Source: Fimbriimonadaceae bacterium (GTDB lineage: Bacteria; Armatimonadota; Fimbriimonadia; Fimbriimonadales; Fimbriimonadaceae). From it: DNA of 64,000 nt. Made by a program: the position numbers and the translations under genes. Position 1 is the stretch's first letter, and each line of letters starts with the position of its first letter. The stretch is from contig JAIBBE010000107.1 of assembly GCA_019694835.1 (NCBI GenBank), positions 84,349 to 148,348 on the forward strand, given 5' to 3'. This document shows, piece by piece, positions 16,083 to 26,500 of the stretch. The notes below the pieces were generated by a model. That model did not search any database, was not told where the DNA came from, and saw only the letters and a list, made by a program, of their open reading frames with translations.

Positions 16083-18374
16083 ATGCTTGCCCTACTGGCC
16101 TCTCTCACCCTCATGGATGCTGCAAAACTCACCTGGACGATTGACCTCGACCAACCGACGGTTCGTGTCAGCCCCGACCTGTACGGCATCTTCTTCGAGG
16201 AGATCAACTGCGCGGGTGACGGTGGGCTTTATGCCGAACTCGTGCGGAATCGGAGTTTCGAGGATGCCTCAGGCCCCGAGCATTGGACGCTCACCGGGTC
16301 GGGAAGCCTGCAGGTCGTTCCCAAAGCCAAGCCGGAGGCTTTTGACCGTCAGGAACTCGAGGTAACGACCAGCGGTACGTCGCGAATCATTAACGGCGGC
16401 TACTTCGGGATGGGGCTGCGCAAAGGCGAAAAATATGTATGCCGACTGGACTTGAGAACCCCGCAATCCGTGCGCGCCGAGCTCCTCGACGAGAAAGGCG
16501 AGGTCATTGCCGATGCCGCTATCAAGGACGGAGCCGCAACACTTACCCCGAACCGAACGACCGCGAAGGGGCAACTCGCGTTCCGAATTGAGGGCAGCGG
16601 AACGACTTATCTGGACCACGTCTCATTGATGCCAACAGGGGGTACGAGCCCAGACCTTCGCAGCGATCTGTTCGATCTCCTTGCCAGCCTCAAGCCCGCC
16701 TTCGTTCGCTTCCCGGGTGGCTGCTGGGTGGAGGGAGACACGATGGAGAAAGCCCTGCGTTGGAAGACAACTATCGGCCCTGCTGGTCAGCGCCGTACTC
16801 AGCCGAACCTGTGGGGTTATCAGTCGACCAACGGCCTCGGCTACCACGAGTACCTCCAGCTTTGCGAGGATCTCGGCTCAGACGCGCTGTTCGTCATCAA
16901 CTGCGGCATGTCGCATCGAGAAGTCGTACCGATGGACAAAATGGACGAGTTCGTTCAGGACGCCCTCGACGCGATCGAATATGCGAAGGGCGACACGTCT
17001 ACTCGCTGGGGTGCCGAACGGGCCAAGAACGGGCATCCGAGGCCTTTCAACCTGAAATACCTGGAGATTGGCAACGAAAACGGTGGCCCTGCTTACGACG
17101 AGCGGTACAGCTTGATCTATCGAGCCGTCAAGGCCAAGTACCCGGAAATGCACCTCATTGCGAACCTCTGGGGTGGTACGCCCAAGAGTGCGCCCATCGA
17201 CATCCTCGACGAGCATTACTATTCCGACCCCTCGTTCTTCCTTCGCAATGCGACTCGATACGACAACTACGACCGGAAGGGACCGAAGATCTATGTCGGC
17301 GAGTACGCGGTTACGCAGGGCTGTGGCAACGGGAATCTGCGTGGAGCTTTGGCAGAAGCCGCGTTCATGATCGGTATGGAGCGCAACAGCGACATCGTCA
17401 CGATGGCCTCCTATGCCCCCCTGTTCGCCCGTCTCGAAGCCAAAGCCTGGAACCCCGACCTCATCTACTTTGACTCGCTCAACTCTTGGGGGACACCTTC
17501 GTACTTCGTCCAAAAGCTGTTTTCGGTGAACCGCCCGGAGCGGGTCGTGCGTTCCGAGCTGACGGGAGCGGTGGTCGAATCGGAACCCTTCCCGGCTGGC
17601 GCGGTGGGTATCGGGACCTGGAACACTCAAGCCGAGTTCAAGGACATCCGCGTGACCGACGGCGACAAGGTGCTGTTCGAGAGCGAGAATGGCGAGGGCG
17701 GACGGGTGGAATCGGGCACCTGGGATCAGGCGAAGGAGTTCATTCGGCAGACGAGCAACGCCGAGCCCTCGCGCATGATCTTTGGTCAGGGCTGGCCGCG
17801 ATATACCCTGACCCTCAAGGCTCGGCGGATTTCGGGGGCCGAGGGCTTTCTCATCACGGTCGGGCACAAGAGCAGGGACGAGTACCTTTGGTTTAACGTC
17901 GGCGGTTGGGGCAATCGCGAGAACGCCATCGAGGTCGCGCGTGGCGGCGGCAAGTCGGGATTGGGATCACATAAGCCCTATCAAGCGGACACCGGGAGGT
18001 GGATCGATGTACGCGTCGACTACGCGCCGGATCGGATCCGGTGTTACTTAGGCGGGGTGCAGGTTTTCGATGAAAGGCCAGCTCAGATGCAAGACGTCCA
18101 CGCGATCGCCGGTGTCGACGCAGCCGGTCAGCCAGTGCTCAAGATCGTGAACACATCCAAGAGGGCGCTTGACGTTGAGATTGACCTACGAGGTGGGCAA
18201 AGGAGCTATTTCGGAAGCGGCGAAGTTCTCACTCATTCGGACGACACCGCTGAAAACACACAGTCGAAGCCGAACAACGTGGTTCCCAAGGGATTGGAGC
18301 TTGGCGGCGTTTCCAACAGGTTCACCTATCACGCGCCGCCCAACTCGCTGACCGTCATTCGGCTGCGCAAATGA
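16083..18374 (+). CDS. alpha-L-arabinofuranosidase, GH51
   Basis: From ATG 16083 the product is 763 residues with a short signal-like leader (MLALLASLTLMDA). The GH51 N-terminal hallmark VRVSPDLYGIFFEEINCAGDGGLYAELVRNRSFE is followed by a CBM-like beta insertion (about 90-200), the barrel segment RFPGGCWVEGD, the acid/base Glu in GNENGG (about E332) and the nucleophile Glu in YVGEYAVTQG (about E407). A second beta-sandwich insertion at about 530-680 (TLKARRISGAEGFLITVG) precedes the C-terminal beta domain. It should release terminal arabinofuranose from arabinan or arabinoxylan, probably in the periplasm or outside the cell. The stop overlaps the start of the next gene by 4 bp. Confidence 0.92.
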   Translation: MLALLASLTLMDAAKLTWTIDLDQPTVRVSPDLYGIFFEEINCAGDGGLYAELVRNRSFEDASGPEHWTLTGSGSLQVVPKAKPEAFDRQELEVTTSGTSRIINGGYFGMGLRKGEKYVCRLDLRTPQSVRAELLDEKGEVIADAAIKDGAATLTPNRTTAKGQLAFRIEGSGTTYLDHVSLMPTGGTSPDLRSDLFDLLASLKPAFVRFPGGCWVEGDTMEKALRWKTTIGPAGQRRTQPNLWGYQSTNGLGYHEYLQLCEDLGSDALFVINCGMSHREVVPMDKMDEFVQDALDAIEYAKGDTSTRWGAERAKNGHPRPFNLKYLEIGNENGGPAYDERYSLIYRAVKAKYPEMHLIANLWGGTPKSAPIDILDEHYYSDPSFFLRNATRYDNYDRKGPKIYVGEYAVTQGCGNGNLRGALAEAAFMIGMERNSDIVTMASYAPLFARLEAKAWNPDLIYFDSLNSWGTPSYFVQKLFSVNRPERVVRSELTGAVVESEPFPAGAVGIGTWNTQAEFKDIRVTDGDKVLFESENGEGGRVESGTWDQAKEFIRQTSNAEPSRMIFGQGWPRYTLTLKARRISGAEGFLITVGHKSRDEYLWFNVGGWGNRENAIEVARGGGKSGLGSHKPYQADTGRWIDVRVDYAPDRIRCYLGGVQVFDERPAQMQDVHAIAGVDAAGQPVLKIVNTSKRALDVEIDLRGGQRSYFGSGEVLTHSDDTAENTQSKPNNVVPKGLELGGVSNRFTYHAPPNSLTVIRLRK

Positions 18375-18889
18375 GTCGGGTTTCGGTTTTCATCGCCGTC
18401 AGTCTTGACGGCAAGATCGCGCGTGCGGACGGCAGTTTGGACTGGCTGGAGCCGTTCAACTCGCCCGACGAAGACTACGGATTTGCCGAATTCGCCTCTT
18501 CGGTCGATGTGGTGGTTATGGGTCGCAACACGTACGATGTGGTGCTCGGCTTTGGTGACTGGCCGTACCCAGACAAACGAGTCGTCGTCATGACGCATCG
18601 TCCCATTACTCCGCGACATGGCGAGGAATTCACGGCAGGTGACCTGCTCCCCGTGCTTCAGCATCTCCAAGCCGACCGCGTCTATCTCGATGGCGGGCAG
18701 GCGATATGCCAAGGACTTCGAGAGGGTCTCGTCACGGACCTTACGCTGAACGTGATCCCGACCATCCTCGGCCCCGGCATACCCCTGTTCGACGGCTCCC
18801 TCCCGTTCAGTTCCTGGAGCCTCGCGAAATCCCGCACATTTGACAGTGGCCTCGTCCAGATTCACTACCAGATTCCTGGCCACCCTTAA
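18371..18889 (+). CDS. dihydrofolate reductase family protein (RibD C-domain type)
   Basis: The 172-residue cytoplasmic product matches the RibD_C/YyaP-like branch of the DHFR superfamily: SVFIAVSLDGKIARADGSLDWL at the N-terminus, VVVMGRNTYDVVLGFGDWPY, VYLDGGQAICQGLREGLVTDL and the ending LTLNVIPTILGPGIPLF. These contact NADPH; the true substrate of this branch is unknown and it is unlikely to be the folate enzyme itself. The ATG overlaps the GH51 stop (ATGA), so the two are cotranscribed even though their functions look unrelated. Confidence 0.88.
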   Translation: MSRVSVFIAVSLDGKIARADGSLDWLEPFNSPDEDYGFAEFASSVDVVVMGRNTYDVVLGFGDWPYPDKRVVVMTHRPITPRHGEEFTAGDLLPVLQHLQADRVYLDGGQAICQGLREGLVTDLTLNVIPTILGPGIPLFDGSLPFSSWSLAKSRTFDSGLVQIHYQIPGHP

Positions 18890-18900
18890 GGACGTGGTGT

Positions 18901-18906
18901 TAGAAT
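18901..18906 (+). promoter_or_regulatory. possible -10 element (TAGAAT-AAGA) of dockerin-tailed gene
   Basis: TAGAAT followed by AAGA lies 41 nt before the ATG at 18948. The same TAAGA pentamer next to an AT-rich hexamer occurs upstream of the other two dockerin-tailed genes (50187 and 42219). Confidence 0.3.
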
Positions 18907-18947
18907 AAGACAGTGAGTTCGCTCGCTATTTTTTGAAGGAGTGATCG

Positions 18948-20168
18948 ATGAAAAAAGCTTTTCTTCTGGCTGCGATGGGCCTTTTCGCCAGCCAAGCCTT
19001 CGGACAACTGATCGTCGGCAACGACCAATCTGGCACCGCTACGATTTGGAACGTTGACGTCAACACCGGGGTCGCAACGCCGCTCTATGCAGCTTCGACC
19101 AGCAACGCCAAGCCCTGGGGCATGGCGGCCGACAACGTCAACAACATCCTGTATTGGAATAACGGTGGCAATCTCTATTCGGCCACCTATGCCAGCTTGC
19201 TCTCGGGCATACCGGTCATCAACACCGTCGCGATGACCTACCTGGGCAACAACGTGAATTTCGTGGGCTTGGGCTACAACCCCACCACCGGCAGACTGCT
19301 CGGCACCCGTAACATCGCGACCGAGTCCGTCTACGAGATTGATCCCGCCACCGGCATCGCGACGATCCTGCATGCCCACCCGACCACGTTCGACTTCGGC
19401 GGACTCGACTATTACCCCGGCGACGGTCAGCTCTATGGCCTCTCGGACACGGCCCCGGCGGGCAATGTGCGGGGCCTCTATCGGATCGAGTCCGACGTGT
19501 CGCAGGTGTTCTTGTCCGGTTACCCGGGCGCGGAAACGGACATCGACGGCTTGGCCGTTGGCAACGGCCGAGCCTACTACGTCACCGATGGTCCGAACAC
19601 GACCCAGGCGCTCTTCTATGTGTATGACCTCGCTGGAAACCAGGTCGGAACCCTGCCATCGCCGTTCACAGGCAGCGGCACGTTCTGCGCGGCCGCCTGG
19701 GCTCCGGGCCTCTCGGCGAGCCAAGCCACCGTCGACGGACGCGTGATCCTCAACGACTACATCCCGAACGCACAGGGCCGGTCCGTCATGTTCGAGATCA
19801 TCCAGAACGGCAACGTGGTCCAAACCGAGAACGTTGTTCTCGGTGCTGATGGCGCGTACTCGTTCACGACCTCGCTGACCGGGAACGCCGCTGTGACCGC
19901 CAAGGCCAGCCATTGGCTGCGCCAGCAGTCCTCTGCGATCAGCCTGAATGCCGGGTCGACCTCGACCGTCTCCTTCTCGCTCATCAACGGAGATGCGGAC
20001 GGTGATAACGAGGTAGGAATCGGAGACTATGCGCGCCTCTCAGCGTCGTACAACAGTTCGCTCGGCGACATCCTCTTCGATGCCGAAGCGGACTTCAACG
20101 GCGACGACAGTGTCGATATTGCCGACTATGCGATCCTCAGCGCTAACTACGGTCTGGGCGGCGACTAA
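18948..20168 (+). CDS. secreted propeller-like protein with SHWLR module and dockerin tail
   Basis: The 406-residue product has a signal peptide (KKAFLLAAMGLFASQAFG) and AAGGAG 7 nt before its ATG. Residues about 20-260 contain propeller-like repeats (GLGYNPTTGRLLGTR, GLDYYPGDGQLYGLSD, GLAVGNGRAYYVTD). Residues about 265-345 form a beta-sandwich module ending AKASHWLRQQ and VSFSLINGDADGDN. The last 60 residues are two dockerin type I repeats, each with Asp/Asn calcium ligands (DADGDNEVGIGDYARLS and DFNGDDSVDIADYAILS). The same tail occurs in the genes at 42270 and 50245. With no cohesin partner visible, the tail may be a surface-anchoring or assembly tag. An intrinsic terminator follows. Confidence 0.85.
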   Translation: MKKAFLLAAMGLFASQAFGQLIVGNDQSGTATIWNVDVNTGVATPLYAASTSNAKPWGMAADNVNNILYWNNGGNLYSATYASLLSGIPVINTVAMTYLGNNVNFVGLGYNPTTGRLLGTRNIATESVYEIDPATGIATILHAHPTTFDFGGLDYYPGDGQLYGLSDTAPAGNVRGLYRIESDVSQVFLSGYPGAETDIDGLAVGNGRAYYVTDGPNTTQALFYVYDLAGNQVGTLPSPFTGSGTFCAAAWAPGLSASQATVDGRVILNDYIPNAQGRSVMFEIIQNGNVVQTENVVLGADGAYSFTTSLTGNAAVTAKASHWLRQQSSAISLNAGSTSTVSFSLINGDADGDNEVGIGDYARLSASYNSSLGDILFDAEADFNGDDSVDIADYAILSANYGLGGD

Positions 20169-20189
20169 GTCAGAACCGCATCGCCCCGC

Positions 20190-20219
20190 GGGCTCCCCGG
20201 TTTCCGGGGAGCCCTTTTT
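20190..20219 (+). terminator. intrinsic terminator
   Basis: An 11-bp perfect stem (20190-20200 with 20204-20214), a TTT loop and five T follow the dockerin-tailed gene by 21 bp. Confidence 0.9.
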
Positions 20220-20263
20220 CGTCAGCGCTCTAATCGGTGTCGGGTTCTGCCAACAATTCGGGT

Positions 20264-20455
20264 ATGAACACTCGCCATGCCGCTTTGCTTGTTGGATTGC
20301 TCGTGTTGATGGGTTGGGGTTGTTCCCCGGCACCCGCGCCCGCTCAGGTCGATCCCGTTAAGAAGACCCCCCTGGTCGACCGATCCACGCCCCTGAACGA
20401 GGAGCACGATGCCGTTGCAGAGTTGCAACGAGAGCGGTCCAAAGGGAGTCGTTAG
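20264..20455 (+). CDS. small lipoprotein
   Basis: A 63-residue product starting MNTRHAALLVGLLVLMGWGC: hydrophobic signal and lipobox Cys at about 20, followed by a Pro/Ala-rich linker (SPAPAPAQ) and a charged tail (ELQRERSKGSR). The frame extends upstream but the signal peptide fixes ATG 20264. No domain is recognised. It lies between the terminator at 20219 and the convergent giant propeller gene. Confidence 0.6.
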   Translation: MNTRHAALLVGLLVLMGWGCSPAPAPAQVDPVKKTPLVDRSTPLNEEHDAVAELQRERSKGSR

Positions 20456-20501
20456 CGCGACGCGCGCAACCTCTGCCTGGCCACGAAGCTAGCGGATCCG
20501 C

Positions 20502-20523
20502 CCCCCTCACGGGAGAGAGGGGG
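20502..20523. terminator. hairpin between convergent genes
   Basis: A 7-bp C-run/G-run stem (20502-20508 with 20517-20523) and 8-nt loop lie between the small lipoprotein stop and the giant propeller-protein stop. The U-tract is poor (TTTGG), so termination is only possible. Confidence 0.4.
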
Positions 20524-20537
20524 ACGTTTGGTTTCCT

Positions 20538-23500
20538 CTACCGGCGCGGCAACGGGGTGTGTCTCGGGGCGATGGTCTGGAAGTACAGATCCGGGGCACC
20601 GGCCCGCGTGCTCGTCCAGAACAGCCAATACAGGTCCGGTCGTCGGAAGTTCTGGCTGTTGAACGGCTGGTTCAGCGGGTCGAGGGCGAGGCCGACGGCA
20701 GACTCATTGGCCACCTGCTCGATCGGGATCGCAGTCTCAACGCCTTCGGGGATAACCTCGATCGTGCCCGCGACGGTGATCGCGCCGGTCGGTCGACCCG
20801 CGTTATCGACGCCGTCATAGGTGATCGAGACCTGACGGTTCTCGCTTTCGCCCATGAAGTACACCCGACCGTTGGCCGGGTCGATCTGGTAGTAGATCGG
20901 AGCCGGTTGACCCGCGATGGTCACCTTGAACCGTGTGAGCACGCCATTGTTATCCGTCAGGACCGCCGTTGGCAATTGTACGCCGAACCGGTAGGTTCGG
21001 ATAAACGGCCTTGTCGCGGTCGAGCCGTCTCCCGAGGTTCGGGCGTAGGTGAACACGAAGCGGTCGTTGCGGGCGGCCGCCGGGAACGAGAGGGCGGCAT
21101 CAACGGGGCCAGGTCCAGGGGTTGCCCAGAATCCGTACTCGCTGATGAAGTGCTCGTCGAAGTTCATGGCTGCGCCACGATAGTTCGCGCCGAGACCGCT
21201 GTTCAGCCGCAGGAAGCGAGGCACGTAGCGGATGCCGAAGACGGCACTGCGCGGTACTAAGCCACCGGTGAACTTGATCGACCCATTCGCTGCATCGAGG
21301 TAGGCCTTGCCACCGAAGATCGTGTCGAAGCTGATCGTTCGTGCGCTTTCGTCGATGCGACCCGAGTTGGCGACGACTACCGAAGAAGTCGTTCCATTCG
21401 GAGCCTGCTGGAGGATGTCGATCTCATTGTTGATCTGGCCGCCGAGAACCCAATCGACGCCGGGTGCCCAGTATGTGCCGTTGGCCGGATCGTAGATCAA
21501 GCCGTCCACCTTGGGAGCGTTGGCACTGCCGAACTGCTGAACCTGGTTCGGATCGCCGTTACCTTGACTGTTCATTCGGCCATAGAAGACTTCAGCCTGG
21601 GCTCGGCCTCGCAGTTTCGCCGTGAACGAGAAGTCGAACACCAGTCGTCCGGGCGTGAAGCCAGGACCAGCGATTCCACGATACAGGCGAGCGGAAACCG
21701 ACGGTGCACCGACCGACTCGAAGCCGTTGCCGAGGTTAATTGAGCGGGGCTGACCCGACCAAGCGCTGCCGGTCCAGATGGCATAGTTGATTTGGCCGAG
21801 ACCATTGGCGGTTGACGTGAAGAACACGTAAGCGCGGTTGCCGACTTGGATGATCGACGGCTTGCTCTTGCGAACGCTGGTGTCCCAGCCCATCGGCTCG
21901 GGGGGCGTGACCGTCAGCGCGCCGTTCGCACCGAAGTTCACGTTCGAGATGAAGATGTCGGAGACAACCTCACGGTCACCGCGTGCCGTTCGCTTGGTGG
22001 CCTCGCCGACGAACGCCATATAAGCACTCGTGCTGGCGGGTTTGCCGTTGGCACCGACCGGGTCGCTTGGGTCGAAGACGCCATGCGTCGGGAAGGACGG
22101 ACCACCGAAGTTCATCGAGTTAGGCTCGATGGTTGCGTTCGGACCCGGATTGAACAGGGCGGGCAGCGCCGCGTTCGGGAACGGTCCGATTTCCTGTCGG
22201 AAGAACCGACCGGTACCCGGCGTCTGGTCGAATGGCGTGAAGTCATAGAGGTCGCGTATCGCGCTCTCGACGAAGTTGGTCACGACCGTGCTCGGGTTCG
22301 TGCCATCGACCGTCGCGAGGTAGATGCGCCACTGCTCCTGCTGTCGCATGTCGGCCTCGGTGCGAAGCTTGGAAGCCCAGCCAGGACCGGCATTGTCTTG
22401 TCGCGGCGAAGCGAACGCGATGATCAGGTTGCCGTTTCCATCACGCAAGCCAGCGGGCTGCGCGTTCGGCCAATAGAACTGCTCGTTGTTGCCAATCGGC
22501 AGGTTGTCGATCATCGCCGCCGACTTGCTCGACGGGACGTTCGTCAATCGCGTTTCGCGAACATTGAACTTGAGCAGGAAGCCAGGCTCGGCCCACGGCT
22601 CGAAGGTGCCTGCGTCGAATTGGTTGCCCGGCGTGATTGGATCGTAGTCGGAATCTGGACCAAGCGCAGGGTGCGCGGGCTCGTTGTAGTCGCGATCCTC
22701 GAAAACGTACATCTGCTGTTGATAACCACCGACCGGAGCGCCGATCGGAGCGGTGACGCCGACCTTCGGGTCACCTGGTTCGAACTGAGCAGGGTTGAGC
22801 AAAGGACCAGGCTGAAACTGCGGATCAGGGTTGCTGGCGACGACACCGAGATTCGGGTTGGCCAATCGCTCGGGGTTGACGCTGAGTCGACTCGCGGTGC
22901 CTCCCGGTCGTGCCTTCTGAAGGATCACATGACCGTTGAGGGGTGCCGGGGCGAAGCGCGGGTCGAGATCGCTGTGGAGGAAGCGGGTCGCATCCAGCCA
23001 CGCCAGTTCGTTGAGCCCGGGGCTGCCAAGGCGAATCGTTCGCATGACGTTGCCATCCTGGTCGAACAGCCGCTGAGCCATGCGCACGTTCAGCATGTTC
23101 ACGTTGCCTTCATTGAAGACCGAGAACCGCTGGAAGAAGTTCTGGTAAGCCGGAATCCAAGGCGAGAACGGGGTTCCAAGCGCGAACGGCGCGATCGGCA
23201 GGTATCCACCGCCAGCCGGCAGCGATCCGAGATCGATCGTCGGCGTACCAACGCGGAGCCGCTCATCCACTCCGACATCCGAATAGAGGTCGAAGGCGCG
23301 ATAGGTCTCGTTCGGAACTCCGCCCGAGAACTGTCGACCGGGCTGGTTGGCATCGACGTACACAGCCTGCTGTCCCGTATATCCGGCACGGCTCGGCGGC
23401 TGATACTTGGCCACATCGAGGTTGAGCAAGAACTCGGTGTTCTCCAGAACGCGAACGAGTTGGTTGTTATACGCAATGCCTCGATAGGCGGTCTTGCTGG

Positions 23501-26500
23501 CTGCGGCCACCTTCGGCGGCTCGAGGCCCACGCCCGCGAACATCGGGTTATCGACGCCTCCGAACACATCACGCGTGATCTTGAGCGATTCGCGTCGGAT
23601 GTCAGGATAGTCGAGACTGATGTTCGGGAAGAAGACCGGAAGCTCCTCCATGTTCGGGAAGAGGTTGGGTGCGGCCACGCCGTTGGGATCGAGCGGCTTG
23701 ATGACACCGTAGTTATCGGCTTCGTTGGTCACGTTCCACGAAAGGTCGTTGACGGCAAACCGAACATTCTGCAAGCCCCGTTCGGGGCCGTAAAGAAGGG
23801 TCATACAGCTTCGGTCGATGACGAACAGTTTCGCGGACGCGGTTTGGCCGTGCGAAACATCATCGGCGGGGCTGTTGACGTCAGGTCCAAACGACTCAAT
23901 CAGGGTCTTCGTCGTTGGATTGACCAAGCCGACCAGATTGCCATTGTTGACGTTCTCAGGATCGGCGGCATCGAGCGATGTCCCGATTGCATCCGTAAAG
24001 ATCGTGCCACCCGACCGACTCTTCCGTGTGATCAGCGCCATGGGGTTGGCCAGGCGAAGATCGTACTGCGGATTGTAAGCAGTGTTCGGGAAGAGCCGAC
24101 TAATGTTGCGGCTTTGAACCAAGGCACGGACCGAGGTCGTGAAGCGTCCAGGCGACATGGCATTGCCGCCCGCCCCAAGCAGGGCGTACGAAATGAAGGC
24201 GACGCCGTTGGGTTCAGCCCCCTGAGTAATGGGGATGCGCTGGACATTGACGGGTCGTCGAGAACTTGGCGAATTCGGCGTATTGAACGTGAACTCGAGA
24301 CTGTACGTATTGAGCGGCGCGGGCAGCCCCGTCGGCGACGGGATGTCGTACACGACGTAGTAGAGCTGTTCGCCGTACTCATAGCTGACGCGTCGAACGG
24401 GTCGAGCCGACAATGCGGTCGTGATGTCCGTGTAGCGAAGCGTATTGTTGCGGAGCTTGCCAGCCAGCCCATCGTAGTCGTTGGGGGTAAGCAAGGCGAT
24501 TTTGCCGTTGCGCACGATGCTGTCGAGCGCTCCGTCGGTATCGGCCTCGTTGGGCGGCACGTCGGCGATTCCGGGCGGCTCGCCGGGGGTGATGACGCCG
24601 GGATCATCGTTCCAAGCGTACAGGTAGCCCAAGTTATCGCAGCCATACATCCAGGCGTAGTTATCGGCCGCGTACTGGCCACCAACCGCGACGGACGAGA
24701 TGACCTTGTCGCCCTCGGCACCATAACCCCAAGCGGTTCGGCTGTATCCGTCATTATTGCCACGTACGTTCAGGTCATCGACATGGGCGAAGAGCGCTGT
24801 CCAGTGGCCATCGATCGAGGGGACGACAACGACCGGCGCTCCCGGCGGGTTCAAAACCAGACCGGTCTTGTTGAACACGCGCATGTAGGTGAACGTGAGC
24901 GATCCGATCGCGGTCGCCTTGATTTCCGGAGTTTCCCAGACCAACGCGCCGGTATCCGCGTTCAGGGCATAGACGCTTTCGTTCGTGTTTGCCACGAAGA
25001 CCGTGTTCGGCATGCCGTTCATCGGCCCACCTGGGCTGGCCACGTAGTTGACGTCTGTTGCCGGCACCACGGCTGGGCTCGACTCATTGAAGGCCAGTGT
25101 CGGATTCGAGACGGTTCCCGTGAACGTCCAGTCCGGCGTGTGGGTCGTTTCATTGACCGCGTAGAACGTGTTGTTGCCACCCGAGATTCCTTCCCCGGTA
25201 CCGAAGTACACACGTCCAAAGCGAACCGCAGGGGACGTTCGGATGGGTCCGATGGTCGGGTCGGTGGTCAGAGGGTAGGACCAATTGACGGTCGTCGTCT
25301 TTGTGGCCGGGTTGCCAACCGCGTCAAGCGCATAAAGTCGGCCTTGGACGGTCGGAACATAGATCGTCTGCTGCCCGCCAGCGTTCTTGTTGTAGCTGAC
25401 CGAGCCGACGATGGGGCCGAGGTCGCTCAGGACACGGGTGGCCGAGGGCCAGTCGTTCGGATAGCTCCAGCGGCGGCGGGTCGTGCCGTACCGGACGTTC
25501 GCGACGCCATCGCCGCGACCTTCCATCTCGATGCAGTACACACGGCCATTGCGCGAACCCACGTAAAGCAGGTCCTCGAAGGTGCCCGGCGACGTCTCGA
25601 CGCTCTGGACGAGGGCCGAGGTCATATCGAACCCGATTGGATTTTCGGCGATGCCATCCGGACCGTCTTCGCCATTGACCCAGTTCGGATCGTTAATGCC
25701 GTCCGGCATTTCGCTCGGATACACCCAATAGACGTTGGTGGTGCCGTCGGCATTGCCTTCTGCATCGAGGCAGTAGATTCGGCCGTTTTCGTAAGCGGCG
25801 ATCACGACATCGCGGTCGACGAGGTTGCCATTGACGCGAACCTTGGTCTTCGTCATGACCGTGGTCGAAGTCACTGAAAGATCGGAGACCTTGACGAAGC
25901 GGACCATGTCCGCATAAGCCAGCTTGCCTGCATCGGAGGCCAAGAGGCTGAAATTGGTGATCGCGACATAGAGCGGGGCGTTGGTTCGGTGCTTGAACCG
26001 CTCTTTGCTCGCCAAGCGGAGGCGGACCCAGCCACGAGAAACTGATTGGTCGACGTCGATGCGGGTCCGGTTTGCGGCCGCCGCATTGGGGTCTGGATCG
26101 ACGATACCACCCTCGTAGACCTCGACCCGGACTTGTTGAGCCAAGGCCCCGTCGCCAGGGACCCAAAGGTAAAGCTCGTACTCTTCCTCGCCATTCTTAG
26201 GCAGGCCGAGGTTCGGGGCGAAAATCGCCCGCTCGACGCCTACCGTGGTGGCCTGAGTCGGCATCGTCAAATAGTTGATGCCCTTGTTGTTGGCGCCACC
26301 CGGATTGAGTTGCCATGCAAGAGCGTTGTACGTGAAGCCGACGCTCTCGTTGTCAACATAGATGTTATGGTAGGCGCGCAGCGGCGGTACCGAAGTCGTC
26401 GTCGCTCGACCAAGGATGAAGTTTCGCTTTTCCTGAGCGTAGCGGTCTTGCTCGGCGGCCGTATCTTCCCAAGGTGCTCGGGCGGGCCAGGTCCAAACGC

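Noticed and set aside
21846..25877. 1343-codon open frame on the plus strand
   Set aside because: It is antisense to the giant propeller gene; its Arg/Val/Asp-rich composition and lack of any domain or start signal mark it as a by-product of G+C-rich codons in the real gene.
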